From Chrysomallon squamiferum (taxonomy: Eukaryota > Mollusca > Gastropoda > Neomphalida > Peltospiridae), in contig CM022669.1 of assembly GCA_012295275.1 (NCBI GenBank), forward strand, positions 6,399,989-6,414,988: a stretch of 15,000 nucleotides of DNA, read 5' to 3'. The first letter of the stretch is position 1; the number at the start of each line of letters is the position of its first letter. Below are positions 7,804-15,000 of the stretch, piece by piece. The notes under the pieces are model-generated. The model saw nothing but the letters and a program-made list of their open reading frames with translations. It did not search any database and had not been told where the DNA came from. A program made the translations under genes and the position numbers.

Positions 7804-8382
7804 TACCAGTGTCCCTTCACGACAAAAAAGAAAAAGGAAATCAAGGTTACAAAATAACGAGTATAAATAAACTCGTTAGCAAACGAGGAACAACTTGAGC
7901 GACGACGTCCAAACATCCAGTGTGTATTTTAGTTCTTCCTCCTAAACCCATTTCGCAAACAGGAACATAATCTCCCGTGTCCAACCGTCGCATCATTAGC
8001 GCCGTAAATTAACACGTCGTTCGCGCAGACGTGAAACCTTCGCGCTGTCACCTTATTAAAAATGGCTGCACGGAGCGAAAGGTTACTCTGTTCTCACAGC
8101 CGACGGGTGGAAAACTGTCTTTTGAAAAGATTCTGCGGTTTGAACAAGGTGCCGGAGACAGTCGTTTTTGTCTCCGTGTTTGTTTATGTCCACTTTCCTT
8201 CGGGCTTTTCTCTCTCCGCTTCGTCAATAATCGTCTGCCGACTTCGTGATGGCGGGAATACCCGATCGAATTTCCCGCCCCGTTGGAGAATTCACCGTTA
8301 CAAGAAAAGGAGAGGGAGAGACATGAGGATGTGGTGGGGGGGCGGTGTTGATACGATATGACGCTGCCATGCAGACGATCTG
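7804..8382. other. CpG-containing unique segment, possible regulatory or leader sequence
   Basis: This is one of the least repetitive blocks, with many CpGs between about 7890 and 8290. An ATG at 8062-8064 sits in a strong Kozak context (AAAATGG) and opens 99 codons on +. The predicted peptide has no domain I recognise, becomes Arg/Gly/Trp-rich at its end, and overlaps a long minus-strand opening containing poly-Lys. I do not call a gene. If this is a promoter or first-exon region, the paired GGCGGGAA motif at 8251-8279 is the best regulatory candidate. Confidence 0.3.
8251..8279. promoter_or_regulatory. inverted pair of E2F-like GGCGGGAA motifs
   Basis: GGCGGGAA at 8251-8258 and its exact reverse complement TTCCCGCC at 8272-8279 flank a 13-nt centre. 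TTTCCCGCC is the classic E2F/DP consensus, so both arms match the binding motif, and the pair could also form a hairpin. Function is inferred only from the motif. Confidence 0.35.
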
Positions 8383-8456
8383 TTTTTTTTTTTTTTTTTT
8401 TCTTTGGGTTGAAATTCACACAAGGGATTTTTTTTCTTTTCTTTTTTTTTTTTTTT
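8383..8456. repeat. two poly-T tracts (T19, T15)
   Basis: T19 lies at 8383-8401 and T15 at 8442-8456, with a T-rich bridge. Confidence 0.95.
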
Positions 8457-8790
8457 CTTCTGTTTTTGATGAAAAATTGTATTTGATACAGAAATTTTGA
8501 TAACTGAAAAATCACGTGATCAACGTTATTTAGATCAGATAATTTAATTAACTGCAGTTCGAACGATATCTTTGTCTTGAAACCAATTGTTATTAAACAT
8601 ACTGAACAGTTTGTTCTTACAACTAATCTATTCATCGATTAATTAATTAATATTACATCACGTGGCCATGTTGAATTTCTGCTGATTCTAACATCTGTTT
8701 TGTTCATAATCGAACAAGAACTACCAGGTCAAAAGAAGCAGAGATGTGTTTTGACTTCGTTTTTAATGACAATAACACTCGTCCCAGTTT
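8457..8790. other. unique AT-rich gene-less segment
   Basis: AT-rich DNA with a TTAATTAATTAAT patch near 8638-8650. No gene-like opening other than frames through neighbouring homopolymers. Confidence 0.5.
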
Positions 8791-8813
8791 AAAAAAAAAA
8801 AAAAAAAAAAAAA
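8791..8813. repeat. poly-A tract (A23)
   Basis: An uninterrupted A23 run on the + strand. Confidence 0.97.
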
Positions 8814-8873
8814 GAAGAGAAAATCTGGATTTGTTCACTTCAAGCTGGTTCAGAAACTTTTTTGTTCTTGTTA

Positions 8874-8900
8874 CTGCTGCTGCTGCTGCTGCTGCTGCTG
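8874..8900. repeat. (CTG)9 trinucleotide repeat
   Basis: Nine perfect CTG units, the only CTG/CAG array here. It gives poly-Leu, poly-Ala or poly-Cys according to frame. All frames around it also cross T or A homopolymers, so there is no sign that it is translated. Sequence from 8901 to 9136 is unique and CpG-containing, with no supported gene. Confidence 0.95.
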
Positions 8901-9136
8901 TTGTCGAATTTTGGCACCAACGTTTTACACTACCGGATACGTGGAGGGCGGCCCACGTTCGGTTTACTGGCACGTGCAGACAAGATGCGTCTAACGAACA
9001 CGACCTTAATTAGTGCCGAGCGAAATTACTTCCATCTTTTTCTTGTTGAAGTGAACGCCAAAATCTTAGAAATAAAACTCGCAGTCCAGATGTGGGTTGT
9101 TTGGTTGCACTTTGCAGTTCGCGCGATTCGAGCAGG

Positions 9137-9161
9137 TTTTTTTTTTTTTTTTTTTTTTTTT
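9137..9161. repeat. poly-T tract (T25)
   Basis: An uninterrupted T25 run. Confidence 0.97.
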
Positions 9162-9272
9162 GGCGTGGATTTCTTCATTTGATTAGCAGACGTCATACTT
9201 TGCGAGAGCAGAAGTCACAGCAGTTCCTGTGCGGTCCTGTACAGACGTCGTAATAAACGAGTAGTTGACGTT

Positions 9273-9298
9273 GTGACGGTAGTCGTTACGACTGTCAC
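9273..9298. repeat. 26-bp near-palindrome
   Basis: GTGAC (9273-9277) pairs with GTCAC (9294-9298), and AGTCGT (9281-9286) pairs with ACGACT (9288-9293) around one central T. A 3-nt GGT bulge lies on one side. It sits in a CpG-rich unique stretch (9162-9333) that also has two CAGACGTC words, near 9187 and 9242, the first continuing as a CRE-like GACGTCAT. Confidence 0.65.
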
Positions 9299-9333
9299 GG
9301 TCTGTATTTAGACGTGTGTTCAGTACTCTGATT

Positions 9334-9438
<105 letters not shown>

Positions 9439-9476
9439 GTGTGTGAGTATATATATAAATATGTATGTATGTGTGT

Positions 9477-9717
9477 AATGCGATTACGATAACCATGCTG
9501 TGGTGAGCGCGCGCTCCATGCAAGTCGAGGACGGGAAATATCACGGTTTGTTGAAATGAAGCCCTGCCCTTGTTATCAGTCGATGTTTCTCTCCACCTCC
9601 CAGCCACAGTCAAACAACACGTGTTGCACACTAACTGCCTGCTGCCAAGATCGCATTTTCTTGTGAAAATAAAGCCTGCATACTTTACTATGTCTGCGAC
9701 CAATTAATTAGCTCCCA
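9477..9717. other. unique gene-less segment
   Basis: Moderately GC-containing unique sequence. A minus-strand opening crosses it but continues into the (GA)48 array and has no recognisable domain. Confidence 0.45.
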
Positions 9718-9742
9718 TTTTTTTTTTTTTTTTTTTTTTTTT
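9718..9742. repeat. poly-T tract (T25)
   Basis: An uninterrupted T25 run, followed by CCCC and unique sequence. Confidence 0.97.
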
Positions 9743-9833
9743 CCCCATCTCGCTCACACAAACTTCACAGGGAAGTAGTATTTTAAGAACACCGTCTTCT
9801 TCTTCTCGCTCTCGCTTGGTTATGTTATCGTCG

Positions 9834-9868
9834 TCGAATCGATCGCATCACACAAGCGGATGATTCGA
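9834..9868. repeat. 7-bp inverted repeat
   Basis: TCGAATC at 9834-9840 and GATTCGA at 9862-9868, with a 21-nt spacer, in unique CpG-containing DNA between the T25 tract and the 54-bp tandem repeat. Confidence 0.5.
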
Positions 9869-9936
9869 GTCTTACAGCGTAAGAGTATCTACAGCTTCAT
9901 GACGTTAGCTTATCAAGCACTCGAGTGTTTTTCAGT

Positions 9937-10099
9937 TGGCGGGACTATCTGCACAGACTGGTCGGATTCTTTTCTCTGTCGTCTGCTAGCGAAGGGACTA
10001 AGTTTTGCAAAAACAGTTCTACGGCCACGTTGTGTCGTCTGCTAGTGGCGGCGGAACTATCTCAGAGATTGTGTTGTTTTCTCTTCTGTCGACTGCTAG
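9937..10099. repeat. three-copy diverged ~54-bp tandem repeat
   Basis: Units 9937-9989 (53 bp), 9990-10045 (56 bp) and 10046-10099 (54 bp) each begin with (T/C)G(G/A)(C/A)G and GGGACTA/GGAACTA and end with TGTCG(T/A)CTGCTAG. A fourth, degraded copy may begin at 10100. Two forward frames stay open through it, giving a recurring Cys-Arg-Leu-Leu, but the unit lengths are not all multiples of three and no protein family is recognised. It looks like a minisatellite. Confidence 0.8.
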
Positions 10100-10109
10100 C
10101 GACGATCGT

Positions 10110-10204
10110 TGTTTTTTTTGTTGTGTTTTTTTTTTTTTTTCTTCATCTTCTCCATTTTAATTCCCCTTCTGTTTTTGTCGTCTGGTAATTCGTCTGCTGT
10201 CTTT
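10110..10204. other. polypyrimidine-rich tract (includes T15)
   Basis: Long C/T-rich stretch with T15 at 10126-10140. It is followed within tens of bases by several AG dinucleotides and could serve as a splice-acceptor polypyrimidine tract for the candidate exon beginning near 10221-10251. Confidence 0.5.
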
Positions 10205-10235
10205 AAAATCGCTTCTGAAGAATAAATTTGATCAG

Positions 10236-10296
10236 AATGAGGAAGGGCAGACAATGGTGGGGGATGTGAGATGTCCTCCGACTGTCTTCATAAGCG
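10236..10296 (+). CDS. candidate small coding exon (partial, hypothetical)
   Basis: A single forward frame runs open to a perfect donor at 10297 and reads NEEGQTMVGDVRCPPTVFIS plus one base. The same frame extends upstream without a stop to 10161. The other two frames have stops. Possible acceptors are CTGAAG|AAT (after 10220), GATCAG|AAT (after 10235) and GGGCAG|ACA (after 10250), all behind the polypyrimidine tract. Alternatively the ATG at 10254-10256, in good Kozak context (ACAATGG), could start a first exon. No domain is recognised. A short open frame beside a chance GTAAGT is a real alternative, so confidence is low. Confidence 0.25.
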
Positions 10297-10302
10297 GTAA
10301 GT
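10297..10302 (+). promoter_or_regulatory. candidate 5' splice donor GTAAGT
   Basis: AGCG|GTAAGT matches the metazoan donor consensus at all six intronic positions and at -1. Reading through it would hit TAA two codons later, so splicing would be needed to continue the frame. Confidence 0.35.
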
Positions 10303-10430
10303 AATTTATATGTTTGCGATTTATTCATAAGAAACGTACAAAAAAAATATTTTGAGGGGAGGCTTAGTGTTATTACCTGTACTTGCGGTTTCTAAAATTT
10401 AACAATACGGAACGTACCTAATTACAAAAT

Positions 10431-10575
10431 TTATTTATTTATAATTTATAATTTTATGTTTTTAATTTTGATTTATTATGTTGGTTTATTTTTTTATTTT
10501 TTTATTTTTTTTTTTTTTTTTTTTTTTATTATTGTTTTATTTTTTTATTATTTTCATATATATCTTTTTATTTTT
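10431..10575. repeat. T-rich low-complexity block including T23
   Basis: TTTA and TTTTTA repeats surround T23 at 10505-10527. The Phe/Ile/Tyr-rich frame is a translated repeat. Confidence 0.93.
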
Positions 10576-10627
10576 TATTTTATTATTGAAACAAGGAACG
10601 TTATGAACATTTTAAACAAGAAAGAAA

Positions 10628-10645
10628 GAGAGAGAGAGAGAGAGA
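10628..10645. repeat. short (GA)n microsatellite
   Basis: About nine GA units with a GACAGAG continuation. Confidence 0.9.
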
Positions 10646-11589
10646 CAGAGAGCCTACCACTGATATGATCTACTTGTAGAAATATTTTATAACTTCAGAC
10701 GTTCTGAATAATGTGTGGTATTTACTTCAAACATGTCCATAGCACGACGCGAAAGAGAGAAGACTCTATCACTGTAATTAAATGTGATGTGGTCGGCCTA
10801 ACAGCATTGTGCACTTTGTAAATACCGCGTATAAATTCCAATTTTCTGTGAACGAAACAGCTCGCTGTCACTTCTGTGTTTTCAAATCGCTTATCTGATT
10901 CCTCCTATCAATCACCTGGACACGTGTTTATATCCACTTGAAGATTCAAACGCCTGTCTGTGCTACAATACCCAAACATCCAGTCGAAGAGTTAAATTTT
11001 TACCGCTTAAAAAAAAAAAAAACCTCCGCTTCGGTTTTCTTCAAACTGTAAACATTGCACGGTGGAACAACGGCTTTCGCGCCACTTCACGCGCCGTTCA
11101 CGCGCATTTGTCGTCTGCTGCTTCCCAGACGGAGGACAATGACAATCGATCGTCTGCTTGGTGTTGGTTGTGTTTTTGTAGTCACCGCTTCGCTCTAAAG
11201 CTAATTTGATGAATATTTAAAATCCGCGACCTTTTGGCGTTCTTTCCAAACCTGGCCATACCAAATTGTTCCTTTCCGTGTTTGTTTAAATTATTTACTT
11301 TTGATAGCTTCTAAAGCAAAGACGTCGTATGTGCACGCTACTTTCTCTTTGAAAGGCCGCACCGGAATAACATGTAGGCCGTATTGTATAAAGAAGGAAA
11401 CATATGCTACCATTTAAATTTATTGTTTTATTATACGCGATTTTATTCTCTGTAAATGAATATGTAAAAGACAGTGGGTATAACAGATGTTGCGGATTCA
11501 GACAGAATGGTGCATATAATGACAAGAAAATTTATTGTAAAAAATCCATTTCGTTAAAAACTGCAGGATCTTTAATGTTGATATATAAA

Positions 11590-11590
<1 letters not shown>
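10646..11590. other. long unique gene-less segment
   Basis: This is the longest stretch without an array (about 945 bp). It holds an A13 run near 11009-11021, E-box words CACCTG and CACGTG at about 10914-10925, a TTCACGCGC doublet at about 11086-11106, and a CGTCTG/CAGACG inverted pair near 11113-11132. Openings on both strands are short and unrecognised. No gene is supported. Confidence 0.5.

Positions 11591-11637
<47 letters not shown>
11591..11637. repeat. (TTA)n microsatellite
   Basis: A near-pure TTA/ATT array of about 15 units. It gives poly-Ile in the forward frame. Confidence 0.97.
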
Positions 11638-12286
11638 TCAGGAAAAATTTGGTTTTAAACAGATTAACAAGATCATTTTAAATTTTGATTTATTTTTTTT
11701 ATTTCGATCTGCGGGCAAAAAAAAATACTGAATCTTTAAACAGTGTTTATGCATTATATATTCATATGATCGATTCCAACAAGAAGACTCGAACGCATTA
11801 TCTTTCATTTCTTGAACCGCAGTAGACTCCCTTGATATATGACCAGATCCTGAACTTTAAAGTAAATCTTTATGTGCATGTATTTTATCCAAACTCGCAT
11901 GTTTCAAGACAGACTTCTCGGAACCTTGGTTTTATAGTAACTGGTTCAATTCGTCCCCACGGATTTTCGTCCATTTGATCTTTTGAAACACGACAGACAG
12001 AAATATTTATTTTGTTTCAGCAAATCTGTAGTACTATGGAAAAGCAACGCTATTTAGTGGTATAGGATAACGTCGTTTAGTTGCTGGTGATGTTGTTGTT
12101 GTCGGTGTTTTAATGTGGCTGTGGACGTTGATGTCTGGTGCATGTTAGTAATAGGTTTTAACGGTCTTTGGAAAACTTAATATTAAAGGTACTGGATTTT
12201 ATGGTTGTGTCTTCGTGTGATATATTGTCTTTATTTTAATTTGTTTTGTTTTGGGAAGTATTATTATGAAGAGTTGAGATAAACAC

Positions 12287-12290
<4 letters not shown>
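11638..12290. other. unique AT-rich gene-less segment with a tRNA-like fragment
   Basis: Unique AT-rich DNA. The only recognisable piece is the tRNA-like fragment at about 11774-11835. A small TTG patch lies near 12092-12102. Confidence 0.5.
11774..11835 (-). mobile_element. truncated tRNA-like (SINE-type) fragment
   Basis: On the minus strand TACTGCGGTTCAAG (plus 11811-11824) precedes a B-box GTTCGAGTC (plus 11786-11794), followed by TTCTTGTTGGAAT. Spacing and words parallel the fragment at 6551-6620: 39 versus 40 nt from TACTG to the end of the B-box, and 12 of 15 matches in the segment after it. The shared non-tRNA 3' word supports a common interspersed element. No full cloverleaf or tail is seen. 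Confidence 0.4.

Positions 12291-12362
<72 letters not shown>
12291..12362. repeat. (AG)36 microsatellite
   Basis: A pure AG array of 72 bp, followed by TATATG/TGTG-rich sequence. Confidence 0.98.
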
Positions 12363-12365
<3 letters not shown>

Positions 12366-12586
12366 ATGTAGGGTCTAAAGTAAATGTTTATGTGCGTGTG
12401 CGTGTGTGTATGTAAATGAGACAGAGAGAGGATATGACATCGTTGGAAAGTGTACAGTAAATATTATAGGAGTGACAAAGATTATAATGTCAAATAATTA
12501 TTAACAACCGTCTGAAAATAATCATGTTATTAAATATAAAAATGTTATTTCAAAAATAATGTTATTAAATACTGCAAATAACAACT

Positions 12587-12599
12587 TTTCTCTTTTCTT

Positions 12600-12632
<33 letters not shown>
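12587..12632. repeat. pyrimidine tract with T12 and T19
   Basis: TTTTC/TTCTT repeats pass into T12 (12601-12612), C, then T19 (12614-12632). The poly-Lys minus-strand frame is an artefact. The preceding segment, 12363-12586, is AT-rich unique DNA without a supported feature. Confidence 0.95.
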
Positions 12633-13010
12633 GCCCTTTTTTAAATTAACTACTTCGCTTTTCATTTTTAAACCAAATACGACGTTCAAATAGCAACATC
12701 GCAAATTCTCAATTACTTCCCTTGAAGCAATCTCCTGCTTTTTTCATCTCCAGCGTAGCGAGTTAACTCGAGTTGAATTTTCATTTGAGCAAATATTGAA
12801 CTGTCTTTGATAACACAAATTGATTGAACAAACACTATTTTTGAATCTTTATCGCCGAGTTTCGAGAAGGAACTTCTCAAATACACCTGGCTCGGTGTAC
12901 ACGCAGTTTTGTTTCGTCTCCTTTGTGACTGTTCTTGACAAAAGGCACACAAAGTCTGTTAAGAGAGATCGCTTCTGAGAGATTTTGTAGGAATTGCCGA
13001 TGTTCCTTCT
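12633..13010. other. unique gene-less segment
   Basis: Non-repetitive sequence with a minus-strand opening at 12713-12952 (79 codons) that I cannot match to any family. No start context, splice sites or neighbours support it. Confidence 0.45.
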
Positions 13011-13175
13011 TTTCTTTTCTTTCTTTCTTTCTTTCTTTCTTTCTTTTTTTTTTTATTTATTTATTTATTTATTTATTTACTTACTTACATATTTATTTAT
13101 TTATTCTGTATTTGTATGTTATTTATTTATTTTTGTTTATTTATTTTTTTATTTTTTTTATTTTTTTTTAATATT
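13011..13175. repeat. (TTTC)n, T11 and (TTTA)n compound array
   Basis: TTTC repeats at 13011-13043 lead into T11 at 13044-13054, then TTTA, TTAC and TTTTA repeats to about 13175. Confidence 0.95.
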
Positions 13176-13295
13176 CATTTTTAAATATAGTACTTTCATA
13201 GTATTTTTATACTGAAGTTGAATTTAATTATAATGTAATATAAGATATAATAAATCGGCCGTGGTGGATAAAAAATGTAATTTGCAAAGTGTGTC

Positions 13296-13396
13296 TATAT
13301 ATATATATATATATTCTTTATTGTAATACAATGACACTGTTACCATTTGAAAGTTGTTTTTTTTTTTTTTTATATTTATATTTTTTTTTTTTTTTT
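13296..13396. repeat. (TA)n plus two poly-T tracts (T15, T16)
   Basis: TA units at 13296-13314, T15 at 13357-13371 and T16 at 13381-13396, with short unique bridges. Confidence 0.92.
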
Positions 13397-13471
13397 GAAC
13401 ATTTTGAGAAATTCAAAAAAACACTATTCTACGTACCGTTTTATAAATTTTATTATTTTAATTTTTTTTTA

Positions 13472-13510
13472 TCTAGAAAATAAAATAAAATCTCGAAAAT
13501 AAAATAAAAT
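13472..13510. repeat. 19-bp period direct repeat, two copies
   Basis: GAAAATAAAATAAAAT occurs at 13476-13491 and 13495-13510, each preceded by TCTA or TCTC. This is a tandem duplication of an A-rich motif. Confidence 0.9.
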
Positions 13511-14013
13511 GCAAACGTCCCCAAAAACAAAAAATTTTAACGTCTTATTTCCTTAAACTGGCTACTTTAATACTGATTTTTTCAGAAAAACCAAAAATCA
13601 ATGACTACAAAATACTATTATCCGAAAACACACAAATTCTACTGTAAAGGGTGGGTCACTGATGTCGTTACTCTCACCCCATCCACTTTTCTACCTCGTC
13701 TGTCACTTTCTGCCGTGTGTCTGTGACAGTGTCTGATCGCTTCAGACATTTAGCGCCGTGAAAGTCCAAACAAACAGAAAAGCGTATCGCTGTGCGGAAT
13801 GCCGTCCTGTCTGAGAAAAGCTCGGTGTCCAAAACAAATAATCCCGGACGAGTGACGTTTGGCGTTATTTTCAGATGAAAACGCAACACAGCCGTTTCCA
13901 GAGTGTTAATCCAGTCAAGAAAAATGTTGTCAATGTTTTCGTTATAACGGAGAGGGTCTGGGCGGGAAACGATAACCCGTTGTATTTCGATTTACCGTTA
14001 CGTTCAACGTAGA
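13511..14013. other. unique segment with CpG and an E2F-like motif
   Basis: From about 13640 the DNA is GC-richer, with frequent CpG. A GGCGGGAAA word at 13961-13969 matches the E2F consensus in reverse orientation. The minus-strand opening at 13674-13889 begins at a GTG, lacks a recognisable domain and is not called. Confidence 0.45.
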
Positions 14014-14140
14014 TGTTGTTGTTATTGTTCTTCTTCTTCTTCGTATTGTTGTTATTATTATTTTTTTTTCTTGCTGTTGTTGTTAGTTTTGCCGTTGTTA
14101 TTGTTGTTGTTATTGTTATTTGATGTTTATTTATTTATTT
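14014..14140. repeat. (TTG)/(TTC)/(TTA)/(TTTA) compound field
   Basis: TTG and TTC blocks (CTT array at about 14029-14041), TTA, T9, TTG again and finally TTTA. It resembles the field at 4087-4198. Confidence 0.93.
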
Positions 14141-14215
14141 ACTGAATTAATAATTATTACGAATGAAAAAAAAACTGAATATTTAATTCTCTTTATTATA
14201 CTTTTAAAAAGTGGA

Positions 14216-14430
14216 TTTTTTTTTTTTTTTTTTTTTTATGTTTTATACAAATATGCAAAAATATTTAAAACATTTATTTAAATACAAGTGTCACCTAATA
14301 AAGTATTACAAAGGTATTATAAACCCATCACTTTGAAAAATCAAATTTAAAAAAAATATATTTTCCGCTGCCGGGGATCGAACTTGTGTTCTTTCACAAC
14401 AGTTCTGCTTGATAATAAACGCCACAGACA
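14216..14430 (-). mobile_element. possible minus-strand tRNA-derived SINE with poly-A tail
   Basis: On the minus strand, a B-box GTTCGATCC (plus 14375-14383) lies about 41 nt after a TGGC word (plus 14421-14424) that could be a weak A-box start. CCGGCAGCGG follows. The tRNA-like head (about 14365-14430) is followed by about 125 bp of AT-rich body, and the T22 tract at 14216-14237 would be the poly-A tail in this orientation. That order of head, body and tail is typical of a SINE. No target-site duplication is visible and the T-loop stem does not pair, so it is not a functional tRNA. Confidence 0.4.
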
Positions 14431-14922
14431 AATATATTATTAGCTTTTCAACACAGCACCGCTAAAAAAAAAAATGTATTTCTATCTCTCCCTTACAAAA
14501 CATTAATATATCGCAAATGGTTTAGCCTTTCGAAGCTTTCATTCATAACGCTTTATCGGCCATAACGGTAAAAGTGTTACGGTCTTAAATCAACGCACGC
14601 CTCCTCGCCTATTCACGAAGGGAAATCGTGATTAAGTACTGTTTCTTCTGAGTGGAATTACTGTAAAACAATCCACCGAACGCGGCTGAATTTATTATTT
14701 TATTAACACTTATATTGGACTGATAATTATGAGTAGTCGTTTGGAGTGCTGACGTGAGGAAAGTTATTTATTGTGTAGATTTAGATAAGTACGTATGAAA
14801 CTAAAATCACACGCACGTACGTGATAATATGCATATGCATTTTACGTCATTCGTATGTACGTATATGAGTAGCATAAATAACATTACATAAATTGTTGTT
14901 GGTTTTGTGTATTTGGGGAACC
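14431..14922. other. unique gene-less segment with strong short palindromes near the end
   Basis: Mostly unique sequence with a short A11 run near 14464-14474. At 14814-14823 CACGTACGTG and at 14829-14840 ATGCATATGCAT are perfect palindromes only 5 bp apart, followed by TTACGTCA (CRE/bZIP-like) at 14842-14849. No gene is seen nearby. Confidence 0.5.
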
Positions 14923-14939
14923 TTATTATTATTATTATT

Positions 14940-14996
<57 letters not shown>

Positions 14997-15000
14997 TTAT
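14923..15000. repeat. (TTA)n, (TTG)17 and (TTTA)n compound array, cut by window end
   Basis: TTA units (14923-14942) switch without a gap to TTG units (about 14941-14992), then TTTA begins and continues past the window edge. Confidence 0.97.

Noticed and set aside
7365-7898. 177-codon forward frame
   Set aside because: Large parts are TTTA, CAT and CTT repeats giving Leu/Ile/Ser runs. No domain is recognised.
8048-8635. 195-codon minus-strand open frame
   Set aside because: It contains poly-Lys from two T tracts and no recognisable domain. It remains open by composition.
13074-13088. Minus-strand splice donor GTAAGTAAGT
   Set aside because: It is just the reverse complement of a TTAC microsatellite patch.

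Overview
This window looks like non-coding DNA from a large animal genome. I find no complete protein-coding gene, rRNA, intact tRNA, CRISPR array or bacterial gene organisation. The sequence is AT-rich and crowded with long simple repeats: (GA)77, (GA)48, (GA)36, T42, T38, (TTG)n, (TTA)n, (TTTA)n, (CATA)n and (TG)n. Between them lie unique segments in which CpG is not obviously depleted, plus tRNA-like fragments. This texture fits a lophotrochozoan invertebrate such as a mollusc. That placement is an inference from style, not from any marker gene.

Layout. 1-2340 is TTTA/T-rich DNA, a (GA)77 array, a tRNA-like (SINE-type) fragment at about 1172-1240, and CT/TCTA microsatellites. 2340-4000 holds a diverged tandem duplication, a TA/CATA composite and a relatively CpG-rich unique block with small inverted and 20-bp tandem repeats. 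4000-4610 is almost wholly trinucleotide, tetranucleotide and poly-T DNA. 4610-6860 is mostly unique, with a probable MITE at 4831-5007, a T42 tract and a second tRNA-like fragment. 6860-7810 is TG/TA/CAT/CTT composite repeat. 7800-8380 is a CpG-containing unique block with a paired E2F-like motif. 8380-9740 has T tracts, (CTG)9, a near-palindrome and (GA)48. 9743-10302 is the most gene-like stretch: a ~54-bp tandem repeat, a polypyrimidine tract, a short open frame and a perfect GTAAGT donor. 10303-15000 is AT-rich DNA with two more tRNA-like fragments, (GA)36, direct repeats and a (TTA)/(TTG)/(TTTA) block running off the end.

Two observations bear on interpretation. First, T-rich repeats are strongly biased to the + strand: I count 16 T tracts of at least 15 nt against 4 A tracts, and most TTTA/TTA/TTG arrays read T-rich on +. 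This is the direction expected for the sense strand of introns in species with a transcription-linked T-over-A excess, so the window may lie inside or beside long introns of a + strand gene. Second, 10236-10296 could be a small exon of such a gene. Both are hypotheses. The longest listed reading frames are mostly translated microsatellites or chance openings, and I do not annotate them as genes. I see no evidence of a novel multi-gene system here.
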